Shown in pieces: positions 25,414 to 34,819 of a DNA stretch of 64,000 nucleotides. The notes under the pieces are model-generated. The model was given only the letters and a program-made list of their open reading frames with translations, was not told the origin of the DNA and did no database searches. The position numbers were made by a program, and so were the translations under genes. Source of the DNA: Aurantibacter_A sp039941195 (lineage in GTDB: Bacteria; Bacteroidota; Bacteroidia; Flavobacteriales; Flavobacteriaceae); NCBI RefSeq assembly GCF_039941195.1, contig NZ_JBDVFA010000039.1:11459-75458 (forward strand), written 5' to 3'. Position 1 is the first letter of the stretch. Each line of letters opens with the position of its first letter.

Positions 25414-25494
25414 TACTCGAGGTGGGAATCGAACCCACACTCCAAAGGAACTGGATTTTGAATCCAGCGCGTCTACCAATTCCGCCACTCGAGC
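25414..25494 (-). tRNA. tRNA-Leu (anticodon CAA)
   Basis: On the minus strand the acceptor arm GCTCGAG (25494-25488) pairs with CTCGAGT, with a G-U at the end. The D-arm follows the GGCGGAATTGGTAGACGC pattern of bacterial tRNA-Leu. The anticodon stem CTGGA/TCCAG encloses TTCAAAA, anticodon CAA reading UUG. The short variable region and a T-arm GTGGG-TTCGATT-CCCAC follow. CCA is not encoded. The length is 81 nt. Confidence 0.95.
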
Positions 25495-25531
25495 TTGTCT
25501 GCATTTCGCAAGACATTTGAAAATAGGACTG

Positions 25532-25539
25532 CAAAACTA
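25532..25539 (-). promoter_or_regulatory. Possible -7 element of tRNA-Leu
   Basis: On the minus strand TAGTTTTG matches TAnnTTTG and lies about 38 nt upstream of the tRNA 5' end. No convincing -33 box was seen. Confidence 0.35.
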
Positions 25540-25582
25540 TAAAATAATTTCGTTTGCCACCTAAAATAAGCAACAAATATCC

Positions 25583-25612
25583 TTTTGCAACACAAATAAT
25601 TGTCTAAATTTG
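25583..25612 (+). promoter_or_regulatory. Promoter of prs-rplY
   Basis: TTTTG (25583-25587), 17 nt spacing, then TAAATTTG (25605-25612), a full match to the flavobacterial TTG/TAnnTTTG consensus. The leader to the prs ATG is about 60 nt. Confidence 0.6.
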
Positions 25613-25678
25613 CACCTCCTTAGAAAACAGGGACTTCCGAGTCTATTGTTAAACCCTATGGAGATTTAGAATTTAGCT

Positions 25679-26620
25679 ATGTCATATCAAGTTCCTGAAC
25701 CTAAAATTTTCGCCTGTAGCAACAGTCGTGCTTTAGCTGAAAAAATTGCCACATCGTATGGCATGAGTCTTGGCAATGTAGACATATCAAGATATAGCGA
25801 TGGTGAATTTCAACCTTCTTTTGAGGAATCTGTTCGCGGTGCTAGAATATTTTTAATTGGCTCAACTCATCCTAGTTCAGAAAACTTAATGGAAATGTTA
25901 TTGATGTTAGATGCTGCCAAAAGAGCATCAGCAAGACATATAACAGCTGTTATGCCTTATTTTGGATGGGCAAGACAAGATAGAAAGGACAAACCGAGGG
26001 TGCCAATTGCCGCTAAGTTAATTGCAAAAATGCTTGAAACGGCTGGGGCAACACGTATTATTACTATGGACCTACATGCAGATCAAATACAAGGTTTTTT
26101 CGAAAAACCTGTGGATCACCTTTTTGGTTCTACCTTGTTCCTTCCTTATCTTAAAAAATTAGGCTTAGAAGATCTAACCATTGCTTCGCCGGATATGGGA
26201 GGATCAAAAAGAGCATATGCCTATTCTAAAGCGCTTGGCAGTGATGTTGTTATTTGCTATAAACAACGAGCAAAAGCGAATGTAATTTCGCACATGGAGT
26301 TGATTGGTAACGTTGAAGGAAAAAATGTAGTTCTTGTTGATGACATGGTAGACACTGCCGGTACATTAACAAAAGCAGCCGATTTAATGATGGACAGAGG
26401 TGCTATTAGCGTTCGAGCCATTACATCACATGGTTTATTATCCGGTAATGCTATTGAACGCATAGAAAATTCACAATTAAAGGAATTAATCATTACTGAT
26501 TCAATTCCTGTTAAAAGAAATAGTGATAAAATAAAGGTTTTGACTTGTGCCGACCTATTTGCAGATGTAATGCATAGGGTACATAACAACACCTCTATTT
26601 CATCAAAGTTTTTAATGTAG
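25679..26620 (+). CDS. prs: Ribose-phosphate pyrophosphokinase (PRPP synthase)
   Basis: 313 residues, normal for a class I PRPP synthase. It makes PRPP from ribose 5-phosphate and ATP for nucleotide, His and Trp synthesis in the cytosol. The family motifs are intact: MPYFGWARQDRK, the metal site DLHADQIQGFF, and the PRPP loop NVVLVDDMVDTAGTLTKAA. Downstream after 26 nt comes rplY, a classic pairing in many bacteria. A good TAnnTTTG promoter precedes it. Confidence 0.97.
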   Translation: MSYQVPEPKIFACSNSRALAEKIATSYGMSLGNVDISRYSDGEFQPSFEESVRGARIFLIGSTHPSSENLMEMLLMLDAAKRASARHITAVMPYFGWARQDRKDKPRVPIAAKLIAKMLETAGATRIITMDLHADQIQGFFEKPVDHLFGSTLFLPYLKKLGLEDLTIASPDMGGSKRAYAYSKALGSDVVICYKQRAKANVISHMELIGNVEGKNVVLVDDMVDTAGTLTKAADLMMDRGAISVRAITSHGLLSGNAIERIENSQLKELIITDSIPVKRNSDKIKVLTCADLFADVMHRVHNNTSISSKFLM

Positions 26621-26646
26621 TAAGTAAGTTTAATTTAATATATATA

Positions 26647-27288
26647 ATGAAATCAATTACAATTAAAGGATCAGAAAGAGAAAGCGTGGGCAAAAAGGCA
26701 ACGAAGGCCCTACGTAATGCTGGAAAGGTTCCTTGCGTAGTTTACGGAGGGGAAAAACCATTACACTTTTCAGCGGATGAATTAGCATTCAGAAATTTGG
26801 TGTACACTCCTAATGCGCATACTGTAAAGGTTGACTTAGGTGAAGGAAAATTAAGAGCTATTATGCAAGATATTCAGTTTCACCCAGTTACTGATCAAAT
26901 TATGCATATTGACTTTTATCAATTATTTGATGACAAAGAAGTAACAATGAACATACCTGTTAAACTTGAAGGAAATTCTCCTGGAGTTCGTAACGGTGGT
27001 CGTTTACTTTTTAGAAAAAGAAAATTGGCTATTAAAGCTTTACCAGACAAATTACCAGATTTCTTTAATGTTGATTTATCTAAATTAAAAATTGGAGATA
27101 ATATTACAGTTGAATCACTTTTAAATGATGATTTCACTATTCTACACCCAGACAATACTGTAGTTGTACAAGTTAAAACTGCTCGTGCCGCTGTTGCTGT
27201 TGATGATGAAGATGAAGAAGGTGAAGGAGAAGAAGGTGCAGCTGCTGAAGGAGCTGAAGCACCAGCTGCTGAAGGTGGAGAAAACTAG
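26647..27288 (+). CDS. rplY: 50S ribosomal protein L25/general stress protein Ctc
   Basis: 213 residues, the long Ctc form. The N-terminal L25 domain that binds 5S rRNA (about 1-90, beginning MKSITIKGSERESVGKKATK) is followed by a C-terminal TL5-like beta domain (about 95-180). An unusual acidic, Ala-rich tail (about 185-213, Glu/Gly/Ala only apart from a few Asp and Pro) ends the protein; such tails are common in Bacteroidota Ctc but of unknown use. It is co-transcribed with prs and closed by a strong terminator. Confidence 0.95.
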   Translation: MKSITIKGSERESVGKKATKALRNAGKVPCVVYGGEKPLHFSADELAFRNLVYTPNAHTVKVDLGEGKLRAIMQDIQFHPVTDQIMHIDFYQLFDDKEVTMNIPVKLEGNSPGVRNGGRLLFRKRKLAIKALPDKLPDFFNVDLSKLKIGDNITVESLLNDDFTILHPDNTVVVQVKTARAAVAVDDEDEEGEGEEGAAAEGAEAPAAEGGEN

Positions 27289-27316
27289 AAACTTAGTTTC
27301 TTAGTATTATTATAAA

Positions 27317-27348
27317 CAAAAGCATCTGCCCAAAGGTAGATGCTTTTG
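27317..27348 (+). terminator. Intrinsic terminator after rplY
   Basis: Perfect 11-bp stem CAAAAGCATCT/AGATGCTTTTG with a 10-nt loop, followed by a T-rich stretch (27349-27357). It ends the prs-rplY transcript. Confidence 0.85.
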
Positions 27349-27373
27349 TATTTTTATCCCTTTATACAAAGCT

Positions 27374-28000
27374 ATGTTTTCTTATATAAAATCATTATTT
27401 AGTACAAGAAAAATCATTTTAGAAGAAGACCCTATGAAAAAATACTTAATCGTAGGCCTAGGAAATATTGGTAGTGAATACACCGAAACACGCCATAACA
27501 TTGGCTTTAAAATCTTAGACCAACTTGCGGCTACCGAAGAGTTTACTTTTGCAACTCAAAAATTAGGAGCAATCGGTACATTTAAAATTAAAGGGAGAAC
27601 CGTAATCTGCTTAAAACCTTCAACCTATATGAATCTTAGCGGTAAAGCTTTAAAATATTGGGCTGAAAAAGAAAATATCCCACAAGAAAATCTACTAGTT
27701 ATTACAGATGACCTCAATCTTTCTTTTGGCACCTTAAGATTAAAAACCAAAGGAAGTGATGGCGGCCACAACGGTCTCAAAGACATTCAGAATGTATTGC
27801 AATCAGCAAACTACAATAGATTACGATTTGGTGTTGGTGCCGAATTTGCTAAAGGGAGACAAGTTGATTATGTTCTTGGAGAATGGAATGAAGAAGAAAA
27901 AAGCAAATTAAAAGAACGTTTAGATCGTTCTTGTATGGCGATTAAATCTTTTGTCTTGGCTGGAGTAAAAAACACCATGAATGAATACAATGGCACCTAA
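27374..28000 (+). CDS. pth: Peptidyl-tRNA hydrolase
   Basis: 208 residues. It frees tRNA from peptidyl-tRNA dropped by stalled ribosomes. The core begins at Met21 (MKKYLIVGLGNIGSEYTETR) with catalytic His in TRHNIGFK, the KPSTYMNLSGKAL motif and catalytic Asp in VITDDLNLSFG. The 20 residues before it (MFSYIKSLFSTRK) are an extension that many flavobacterial annotations include; an alternative start is the ATG at 27434. I keep the longer frame with that caveat. Confidence 0.95.
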   Translation: MFSYIKSLFSTRKIILEEDPMKKYLIVGLGNIGSEYTETRHNIGFKILDQLAATEEFTFATQKLGAIGTFKIKGRTVICLKPSTYMNLSGKALKYWAEKENIPQENLLVITDDLNLSFGTLRLKTKGSDGGHNGLKDIQNVLQSANYNRLRFGVGAEFAKGRQVDYVLGEWNEEEKSKLKERLDRSCMAIKSFVLAGVKNTMNEYNGT

Positions 28001-28002
28001 AT

Positions 28003-28686
28003 CTAATATATTCGAAAATCAGATATGCCAGAATCAGACGAGTGACCATCCCCATCTTTCGTTACTATTTTCCAATAATATACGGTATTCGCCTCCACAC
28101 TTACTTTTTGTTCTGTAACATTAGCATCTACCGTAGATAATACAGCAATAGGCGGTGTAACGGTATCAAAATAAATATCATACCCCTCAATATCATTATC
28201 CAAATCTGACCCTGCCCAACTTAAAGTTATTTCGTTATTAATGTCTTTAAAAAGCGAAACCCCAATTTCAGGAGAAATAATTTCTGCCGCAAAGGGTGGC
28301 CGAGATGTTTCAGTACCCGCATTATAAAATTGCCACGTTGCACTCGATACTTTTTGAGTTACTTGCGCATTAGATGAAAGAACCACCCAAGAGAAAGCCG
28401 CTCCTTTTAACAATGGTAACCGCGCTGATAATGCTCCGGTACTAATAGTTTGAGTGGAATTTGCATCAATATTTGTCACGCGTAATTCATATGAATCAGT
28501 ATTGTTAGCTTTTTGCCATTTAAAATCCACTTCTCGCGTAGTAGCACTTACATCATTACCTACAGTACATTCCGAATTCTTGTTAGGAAATACCAAAAGT
28601 GTGGCTTCTGGCGGATTGGCAGGATCACTTTTTTTGCAACTAACTATCACAATAAAGGCCAATAAAATTAGCTTATATATTCTCAT
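28003..28686 (-). CDS. Lipoprotein with two fibronectin type III-like domains
   Basis: 227 residues with a lipoprotein signal (LILLAFIVIVSC, then KKSDPANPPEA). Two FN3-like beta modules follow (about 45-120 and 128-227), recognisable from VDFKWQKANNTDSYELRV and ITLSWAGSDLDNDIEGYDIYF, both typical of surface-exposed Bacteroidota proteins. Its start overlaps by 4 nt the stop of the large metalloprotease gene upstream, so the two are translated together. It may be a surface partner or inhibitor of the protease, which is inference from overlap alone. Confidence 0.82.
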   Translation of the reverse strand: MRIYKLILLAFIVIVSCKKSDPANPPEATLLVFPNKNSECTVGNDVSATTREVDFKWQKANNTDSYELRVTNIDANSTQTISTGALSARLPLLKGAAFSWVVLSSNAQVTQKVSSATWQFYNAGTETSRPPFAAEIISPEIGVSLFKDINNEITLSWAGSDLDNDIEGYDIYFDTVTPPIAVLSTVDANVTEQKVSVEANTVYYWKIVTKDGDGHSSDSGISDFRIY

Positions 28687-31600
28687 AGCTTAATCAGTTT
28701 AGAAGTTCCATTAACATTCTCCCCTTCAAAACGCACATAATATATACCTGACGGCAAATCAATTAATTCGATTTTAACTTCATCAGTTTCTTTTGTGAAT
28801 ACTTTATTTTTCACCTTCCTACCATCTTCAGCAAAAATAACGACGTTGATATTTTTACTTGGACCACCCAAATATATTTTCGTGAATTCACTTGCCGGAT
28901 TCGGATAGACGATTACCGCTGTAGAATTTATAAAAACCTCCTCGTGAATACCTTGACAAACTAACAATGTAGATACTTTTAAGGTATTCACCCCTTCCTT
29001 AAGTTGTAAAGACACTTCCGATTGCTCTGTAGTTATCGAGCTTCCGTTAAAATCAATTATATATGATTGAGAACCTTGTAAATTTAACACCACACTTTCA
29101 CCATCAATAGCTGTCTTTGCAGACACACTTAATGGATTAGGCTCGGTTACCACTACTTCAAAACATTGTTCAACATAATTAATTGTTCCTTCCGTAGCTG
29201 TAACACATACGATATAGATACCCGCTGCCAATCCAGTAATCGAATACGAATCAGTAAAACTTTCCGTAGTATTTACACCTTTTCCAATTGTTGTAACTTC
29301 ATAGGCCAGAGTCGTATTCGTTTCAATACTTATTTGGCCATCATCATTTGATATACAGGATTCACTTTGTGATGTTACTGTAAAATTATCTTTTTCAAAA
29401 AGCAATACTGCACATCCACTAGCGTCTACGGTTGCGCCTTCTTCGGTACCCAGACAAAGGTCATCTCCATCATCAAAGACACCGTCATTATCAGCATCAG
29501 GTCTAAATTCTCCTTCTATACAGATGTCTAAGGAAAATGATTTTAAAACACCACCATCGGATGCGGCAGCATCACTAACTTGAAGTATCCATTCCCCATA
29601 AATAGATTCGCCATTAAATGAACTTAGACTTCCTATGGGACGTACAACTCCTGAAATAGCTGGATCCGCACCACAAGTAAAATCGGCGGCTTCATCATCG
29701 AAAGTAGCAGAAATATTATCAGAAGCTCCACAAGTATTCGATATTAAGAAAACTGTAGTTCCAGCTGGTGAAGTTAAACTTACCGATATATCTGATAAAA
29801 AAGAATGGTCAATATCTAAATTCACATTAATATCAGACAACGGCAAATCTTCAAAAAAAGAAATCTTAGATGTAATTGTAGGTGTGCCGATTGCCGATAT
29901 TTCTTGAGGTAAATCTATAGCAGATTTAGAATCACAATTAAATTCAATAGTTGTAAAACTAAACGGTGTACTAAAATTACCCTCACCACAAGTATTAATC
30001 GGTTTTACACGCCAGTAATATGTCTCTTCGTGCTCTAAGTTTAATGGTAAATATGTGCTTTCTTCTTGAATTACAGTTTCTATAATATCTGTGAAAAGCT
30101 CATCAGCAGCAATCTCTACTTCGTAAGTACTGTATGAATCGTCGGCCACCCATTGCAATTCTGAGCTTACCGAAGCATCTACAGCAGCATCTAAAGGAGC
30201 GCTCAAAACTACCTCTGTAAATACATTATCATTTATATCTAAATCTAATGTTACCTTTTTAGACAAGGTGGCAGAAGTTGCAATCAACACGACTTCATAA
30301 TTATCCTCAAGAACGTTCTCTGTATTGGCCATTACCACATCTATTGTCGAATTTATTGTAGCTGTTGGAGGGGTAAACGTTACCACCAAATTCTCAGGGG
30401 CAGCAAAAACACTAAAAGTAACCTCTTCATCAAAGCCTAAATACGTTTCATAATCGAACGAGGTTGTTACCGTGTTTGGCTGACAAACGTCGTATTCTAC
30501 TTCTGAAAAATGCAATACCATTTCTGATGCAACAATTTCGAAATTAGCTGCATTAACTGCTAAGAAAATATTATCATTGGCTTTAACCATTATTCTAGCA
30601 GTCGTCGTTGGCGTACCAGGAACAATAAATTTATGTGATCCATTATTCGGAATTCCTGTCGCTAAAGTTCTTGGATAGGTTAAACCGCCATCCAAAGACA
30701 AAAGGACATCAACAGCCACTGCATTAACTGGTGCTTTATCTGTATTAGCTACGTCCCAAGTCACCTGCATAACTGATCCCGCTACATGCGATTCAGCTAC
30801 TTCTTGTGAGGTAACAGCAAAAGGGCCTGCATTATTCACAACAGAAACATGAACAAGATCAGCTTCAACCTGACCGCCCCCAATAGCATTATCTCGAACA
30901 GTAAGTGCAAAATTCATATCGCGCTCAATATCAGAAACTGTTTCCCATGCAGAATTTATCGCTGGCATAGTTTGCGTTAAGTTTCCTGAAAGGATACGAG
31001 TCAATTTAGGAAAATATCGCACTGAATCTATACTTGGTCTTTGCGATCTAAAATTTGCGCCACTCGGATTATTCGGCCCAAAAGTGGCTTGTGTTATTAT
31101 TCCATCATCAATTTGCTCCCAGGTATAGGTTAAAATATCATCAGTATCAACATCAGAAGCTGACCCAGTAAGCACAAAAGCGGTGGATTTAGGTATTACA
31201 AAATTTCCGGTCGGCACTATCGTTGGTGGATTATTAACTAAAGGTGTAATGGCGGGACAACTTATACTCTCTAAATAATCTGATATTTGAACGATGCTAT
31301 TATAGTGAAAATAATCATCGCCACTAGAAGCAACATTATCAGCACCTGAAATACCAGCATAACCCATAATTGTTGTTCCACTACCAGGCTCTGTTTGTAC
31401 AGGAGTATCCTCATCATCAAAGGACCAGGTATGATTCGCTCCCAATTGGTGCCCCATTTCATGGGCTACATAATCCAAATCATAGGCATCCCCTACAGGA
31501 TCAGGGTGTGATGCAAAGGCACTTCCTTTTCTATTATCAATACAAACCGTGCCCACAAAACCAGCATTTCCATTCGCTGCATCCTTATGAAACAAATGAC

Positions 31601-32453
31601 CTATATCATAATTAGCTGCACCAATCTCCGTGTTTAATGTGGTTTGTGTTTGTGCAGTTAAATTAGCTCCATAGGGATCAGTTGCCGCGTCTAAATAAAT
31701 CACCTCATCTGTATTCGCTACTAACTCTAAGGTTACCGCTAAATCAGATTCAAATATTTCATTAACTCGAGTAACCGTAGCATTAATGGCTGCTAATGCG
31801 CTTGCAACTGTGCCGCCATGGTATTGCGTGTATTCACCGGTTGCTGAAACAGCTAGCCTCAACTTTCTTAAGACTTGTCCATCAACAGGTTTTGCTGCAC
31901 TTGCTATTTTAGTACCTTTAATTATGCTGGCCTTCGTTAAGCAAATAAAATCTGTCTCTTTTTTAGCATTCGAATCTCTAGTATAAACTACATAGTTATC
32001 TTCGGCCACTTTTTGCATAAATGTGCTACTAGCACCATTGGCATGCCTTATCATAGCCTGAACACCATCATGAGAAACACTAAACCGTAGCTTATCTCCA
32101 CTTTGATCTAAACTATAACCAGTGTACGATTTTATTGTTGGATATTTCTCAGAAAGTTTTGCAGACAATACTGGTGTTTCTACAACTTCAAAACCCACCA
32201 AATTACCATCAACATCAGGAAAATAAACTGTATTAGAATTTTTTTGAGCGACAGATATCTCACTCAAAGTTCTAGAAAAGTCACTTACACTTAATGAAAA
32301 GCGCAAGCCCTCTTCAATATCAAGAAGCGCCATACGTTTTTCTGCTTTTGCCTTTTGCTTTGATGTCGCTGTCCAATAGTTACTTTGAGCAGATCCGTAA
32401 AAGGACAGAAATAATATGGTAATTGAAAAAACTAAACGTAATTTTACAACCAT
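28683..32453 (-). CDS. Secreted zinc metalloprotease with P-domain and type IX secretion tail
   Basis: 1256 residues. Order: Sec signal (1-22), propeptide, reprolysin-like catalytic domain with zinc site HEMGHQLGANH (His331, Glu332, His335, His341), a cadherin/PKD-like region (about 410-520), further beta modules, an FN3 domain (about 760-850), a proprotein-convertase P-domain (about 870-985, SVSLTSPAGTTVFLIS), one calcium-binding thrombospondin-3-like repeat (DADNDGVFDDGDD), and a C-terminal T9SS sorting domain starting VIVYPNPASEF. It is exported by Sec, crosses the outer membrane by type IX secretion, and should degrade extracellular protein. The exact substrate is unknown. It overlaps the downstream lipoprotein gene. 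Confidence 0.92.
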   Translation of the reverse strand: MVVKLRLVFSITILFLSFYGSAQSNYWTATSKQKAKAEKRMALLDIEEGLRFSLSVSDFSRTLSEISVAQKNSNTVYFPDVDGNLVGFEVVETPVLSAKLSEKYPTIKSYTGYSLDQSGDKLRFSVSHDGVQAMIRHANGASSTFMQKVAEDNYVVYTRDSNAKKETDFICLTKASIIKGTKIASAAKPVDGQVLRKLRLAVSATGEYTQYHGGTVASALAAINATVTRVNEIFESDLAVTLELVANTDEVIYLDAATDPYGANLTAQTQTTLNTEIGAANYDIGHLFHKDAANGNAGFVGTVCIDNRKGSAFASHPDPVGDAYDLDYVAHEMGHQLGANHTWSFDDEDTPVQTEPGSGTTIMGYAGISGADNVASSGDDYFHYNSIVQISDYLESISCPAITPLVNNPPTIVPTGNFVIPKSTAFVLTGSASDVDTDDILTYTWEQIDDGIITQATFGPNNPSGANFRSQRPSIDSVRYFPKLTRILSGNLTQTMPAINSAWETVSDIERDMNFALTVRDNAIGGGQVEADLVHVSVVNNAGPFAVTSQEVAESHVAGSVMQVTWDVANTDKAPVNAVAVDVLLSLDGGLTYPRTLATGIPNNGSHKFIVPGTPTTTARIMVKANDNIFLAVNAANFEIVASEMVLHFSEVEYDVCQPNTVTTSFDYETYLGFDEEVTFSVFAAPENLVVTFTPPTATINSTIDVVMANTENVLEDNYEVVLIATSATLSKKVTLDLDINDNVFTEVVLSAPLDAAVDASVSSELQWVADDSYSTYEVEIAADELFTDIIETVIQEESTYLPLNLEHEETYYWRVKPINTCGEGNFSTPFSFTTIEFNCDSKSAIDLPQEISAIGTPTITSKISFFEDLPLSDINVNLDIDHSFLSDISVSLTSPAGTTVFLISNTCGASDNISATFDDEAADFTCGADPAISGVVRPIGSLSSFNGESIYGEWILQVSDAAASDGGVLKSFSLDICIEGEFRPDADNDGVFDDGDDLCLGTEEGATVDASGCAVLLFEKDNFTVTSQSESCISNDDGQISIETNTTLAYEVTTIGKGVNTTESFTDSYSITGLAAGIYIVCVTATEGTINYVEQCFEVVVTEPNPLSVSAKTAIDGESVVLNLQGSQSYIIDFNGSSITTEQSEVSLQLKEGVNTLKVSTLLVCQGIHEEVFINSTAVIVYPNPASEFTKIYLGGPSKNINVVIFAEDGRKVKNKVFTKETDEVKIELIDLPSGIYYVRFEGENVNGTSKLIKL

Positions 32454-32503
32454 AATGGGGGCTTAGCCATCTTCAAAGATAAAACTTTTATCCTTTTCCT
32501 ATT

Positions 32504-33445
32504 GTGAACATAGTTCAAAACATTTTAAAGTACGATAAACAGGAAGAAACAGCCATAACCATAGGCACTTTTGACGGAGTGCATATAGGGCATCGCATGA
32601 TTTTAGAACGTTTAATTTCTCATACTGAAAATACGCCATTAAAGTCTACTTTAATAACTTTTTTCCCGCATCCTCGAATTGTACTTCAAAAGGATTCAGA
32701 CATCAAACTCCTTACCACAATTGATGAAAAGACAAAAATTCTTGAAAATTTAGGGCTCGACCAACTCATTGTACATCCTTTTACGAAAGAATTTTCAAGA
32801 CTCTCTGCCACAGAATTTGTTCGCGATTTATTGGTAAATAAATTAAAAGCAAAAAAGATTGTTATTGGATACGACCATCGTTTTGGACGAAACCGAAATG
32901 CAAACATTAACGATTTAATTACTTTTGGAAGTACATTTGGTTTTGCCGTTGATGAAATTCCAGCCCAAGAGATAGATGAAATTTCAGTAAGCTCAACAAA
33001 AATTAGGCGAGCACTCGAAGAGGGTGATATTGAAACCGCCAACGCTTATTTAGGTTATCCTTATATGCTTACAGGCGTAGTTAAAAAAGGAAAAGGTTTA
33101 GGCAGACAATTAAATTTTCCCACTGCTAATATTTTCATTGAAGAATCTTATAAATTAATTCCTACAAATGGAGTTTATGTAGTAAACGCCGAAATTAACG
33201 GTACACTGGTTTCTGGCATGATGAATATTGGTCACAATCCTACCGTAAATGACACGCAAAATGCCAGCATTCGAGGTAATATTGAAGTTCATTTTTTCGA
33301 TTTTGATCAAAATCTTTACGACCAAACTATCCAAATAAATATCCTACATCGAATAAGAGATGAACGAAAATTCGATTCTGTAGAAGCGCTTAAAACTCAA
33401 TTAACAAAAGACAAAGAAACTTCACGTCAATTTTTGTCGAGCTAA
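32504..33445 (+). CDS. ribF: Bifunctional riboflavin kinase/FAD synthetase
   Basis: 313 residues. It phosphorylates riboflavin to FMN and adenylates FMN to FAD. The N-terminal nucleotidyltransferase domain has AITIGTFDGVHIGHRMIL and the conserved SSTKIR segment; the C-terminal riboflavin kinase domain has GKGLGRQLNFPTANI and GVYVV. The start appears to be GTG at 32504 (MNIVQNILKYDK), with no better ATG upstream. The divergent protease gene starts about 50 nt away. The next gene follows at 13 nt, suggesting an operon. Confidence 0.95.
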   Translation: MNIVQNILKYDKQEETAITIGTFDGVHIGHRMILERLISHTENTPLKSTLITFFPHPRIVLQKDSDIKLLTTIDEKTKILENLGLDQLIVHPFTKEFSRLSATEFVRDLLVNKLKAKKIVIGYDHRFGRNRNANINDLITFGSTFGFAVDEIPAQEIDEISVSSTKIRRALEEGDIETANAYLGYPYMLTGVVKKGKGLGRQLNFPTANIFIEESYKLIPTNGVYVVNAEINGTLVSGMMNIGHNPTVNDTQNASIRGNIEVHFFDFDQNLYDQTIQINILHRIRDERKFDSVEALKTQLTKDKETSRQFLSS

Positions 33446-33457
33446 GAGACTTTTGAA

Positions 33458-34774
33458 ATGGTCAACAAAATTCTTTATACCAAAATTGATAATAGCCCAT
33501 TAATTATATTCAGAATATTCTTTGGACTCTTAATCGCCTTAGAATCCTATGGAGCTATTATTACTGGCTGGGTAAGAAACACCCTCGTAGACCCAATATT
33601 CACTTTTAATTTTATTGGTTTTGATTGGCTCCAACCGCTACCGGGTATCGGAATGTACGTTTACTTTTTTGTAATGGGGACTTTTGGTTTACTCGTTATG
33701 CTTGGCTTCAAATATCGATTTAGCATGATAAGCTTCACCATTTTATGGGCTGGAGTGTATTTTATGCAAAAAACCTCTTACAACAACCATTATTATTTAT
33801 TGCTTTTAATATCGCTAATAATGTGTTTCTTCCCAGCGAACGAAAGCCATTCATTAGATGTAAAAAAGAATCCAAATTTAAAAAGTGATTCGATGTATTC
33901 GTATGTAAAATGGATTGTCATTTTACAGCTTTTTATCGTCTATACTTATGCATCGGTAGCCAAAATATATGGCGACTGGCTCGACTTTAGCTTTGTAAAA
34001 CTATTAATGTCAGGAAAGGCACATTATTATGTAATAGGCGATATTCTACAAAAACCCTATATACATAAAATCATAGGTTTTACTGGCATTATATTCGACC
34101 TTTTAATTGTTCCTGCACTATTATATAAACCCACTAGAAAGATTGCGTTTTTAATTTCAATCTTTTTTCACATGTTTAATTCTATTGTTTTCCAAATTGG
34201 TATTTTCCCCTATTTATCATTAGCTTTTACAGTGTTCTTTTTTGACCCAGAAACTATTAGAAGTATATTTTTTAAAAAGAAAACGCCATTTAAATCAAAA
34301 GACATAACAATTCCGACTTACAAAAATCTACTCGTAGTTGTAGCTGGAATATATTTTTGCATTCAAATAATCTTACCCATTCGTCATCATTTTATTAAAG
34401 ACGATGTTTTATGGACTGAAGAAGGTCATCGTTTAAGTTGGAGGATGATGTTGCGAAGTAAAAGTGGACGAATATCCTTTAAGGTTGTAAATAATAAAAC
34501 CAACAAGGCAACAATCGTTAAATTAAATGAATACTTATCCAAAAAACAACGCCGAAGAATAGGAAGTAATCCCGATTTTATTTGGCAATTCGCCCAGCGT
34601 ATAAAAAAAGAATACGCTGAAAAAGGTGACGATATTTCAATATATGCTAACTCAAAAGTAAGCGTAAACGGAAAACCATTCCAAACCTTTATTGACCCTA
34701 ATGCAGATTTAGCGAAGGTAGAATGGAATTATTTTTGGCATAATGAATGGATTCTTCCTTCCAAAGCAGAATAA
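33458..34774 (+). CDS. HTTM (vitamin K-dependent gamma-carboxylase-like) membrane protein
   Basis: 438 residues with several membrane helices in the first 300 and a soluble C-terminal part. The N-terminus (PLIIFRIFFGLLIALES) and the central NHYYLLLLISLIMCFFP and KWIVILQLFIVYTYASVAKI segments match the HTTM family, which includes vitamin K-dependent gamma-carboxylase. Bacterial members are widespread in marine Bacteroidota, and their substrate is unknown. It is 13 nt after ribF and probably co-transcribed. I do not claim carboxylase activity. Confidence 0.82.
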   Translation: MVNKILYTKIDNSPLIIFRIFFGLLIALESYGAIITGWVRNTLVDPIFTFNFIGFDWLQPLPGIGMYVYFFVMGTFGLLVMLGFKYRFSMISFTILWAGVYFMQKTSYNNHYYLLLLISLIMCFFPANESHSLDVKKNPNLKSDSMYSYVKWIVILQLFIVYTYASVAKIYGDWLDFSFVKLLMSGKAHYYVIGDILQKPYIHKIIGFTGIIFDLLIVPALLYKPTRKIAFLISIFFHMFNSIVFQIGIFPYLSLAFTVFFFDPETIRSIFFKKKTPFKSKDITIPTYKNLLVVVAGIYFCIQIILPIRHHFIKDDVLWTEEGHRLSWRMMLRSKSGRISFKVVNNKTNKATIVKLNEYLSKKQRRRIGSNPDFIWQFAQRIKKEYAEKGDDISIYANSKVSVNGKPFQTFIDPNADLAKVEWNYFWHNEWILPSKAE

Positions 34775-34819
34775 ATATTCTGATTAACTTAAATTTGCCC
34801 TTTTAAATATTACATATCA

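Noticed and set aside
25107..25488. Open frames of about 65-102 codons on both strands in the repeat region
   Set aside because: They only read through the tRNA-derived repeats (the protein repeats itself with the DNA period) and one crosses the tRNA gene.
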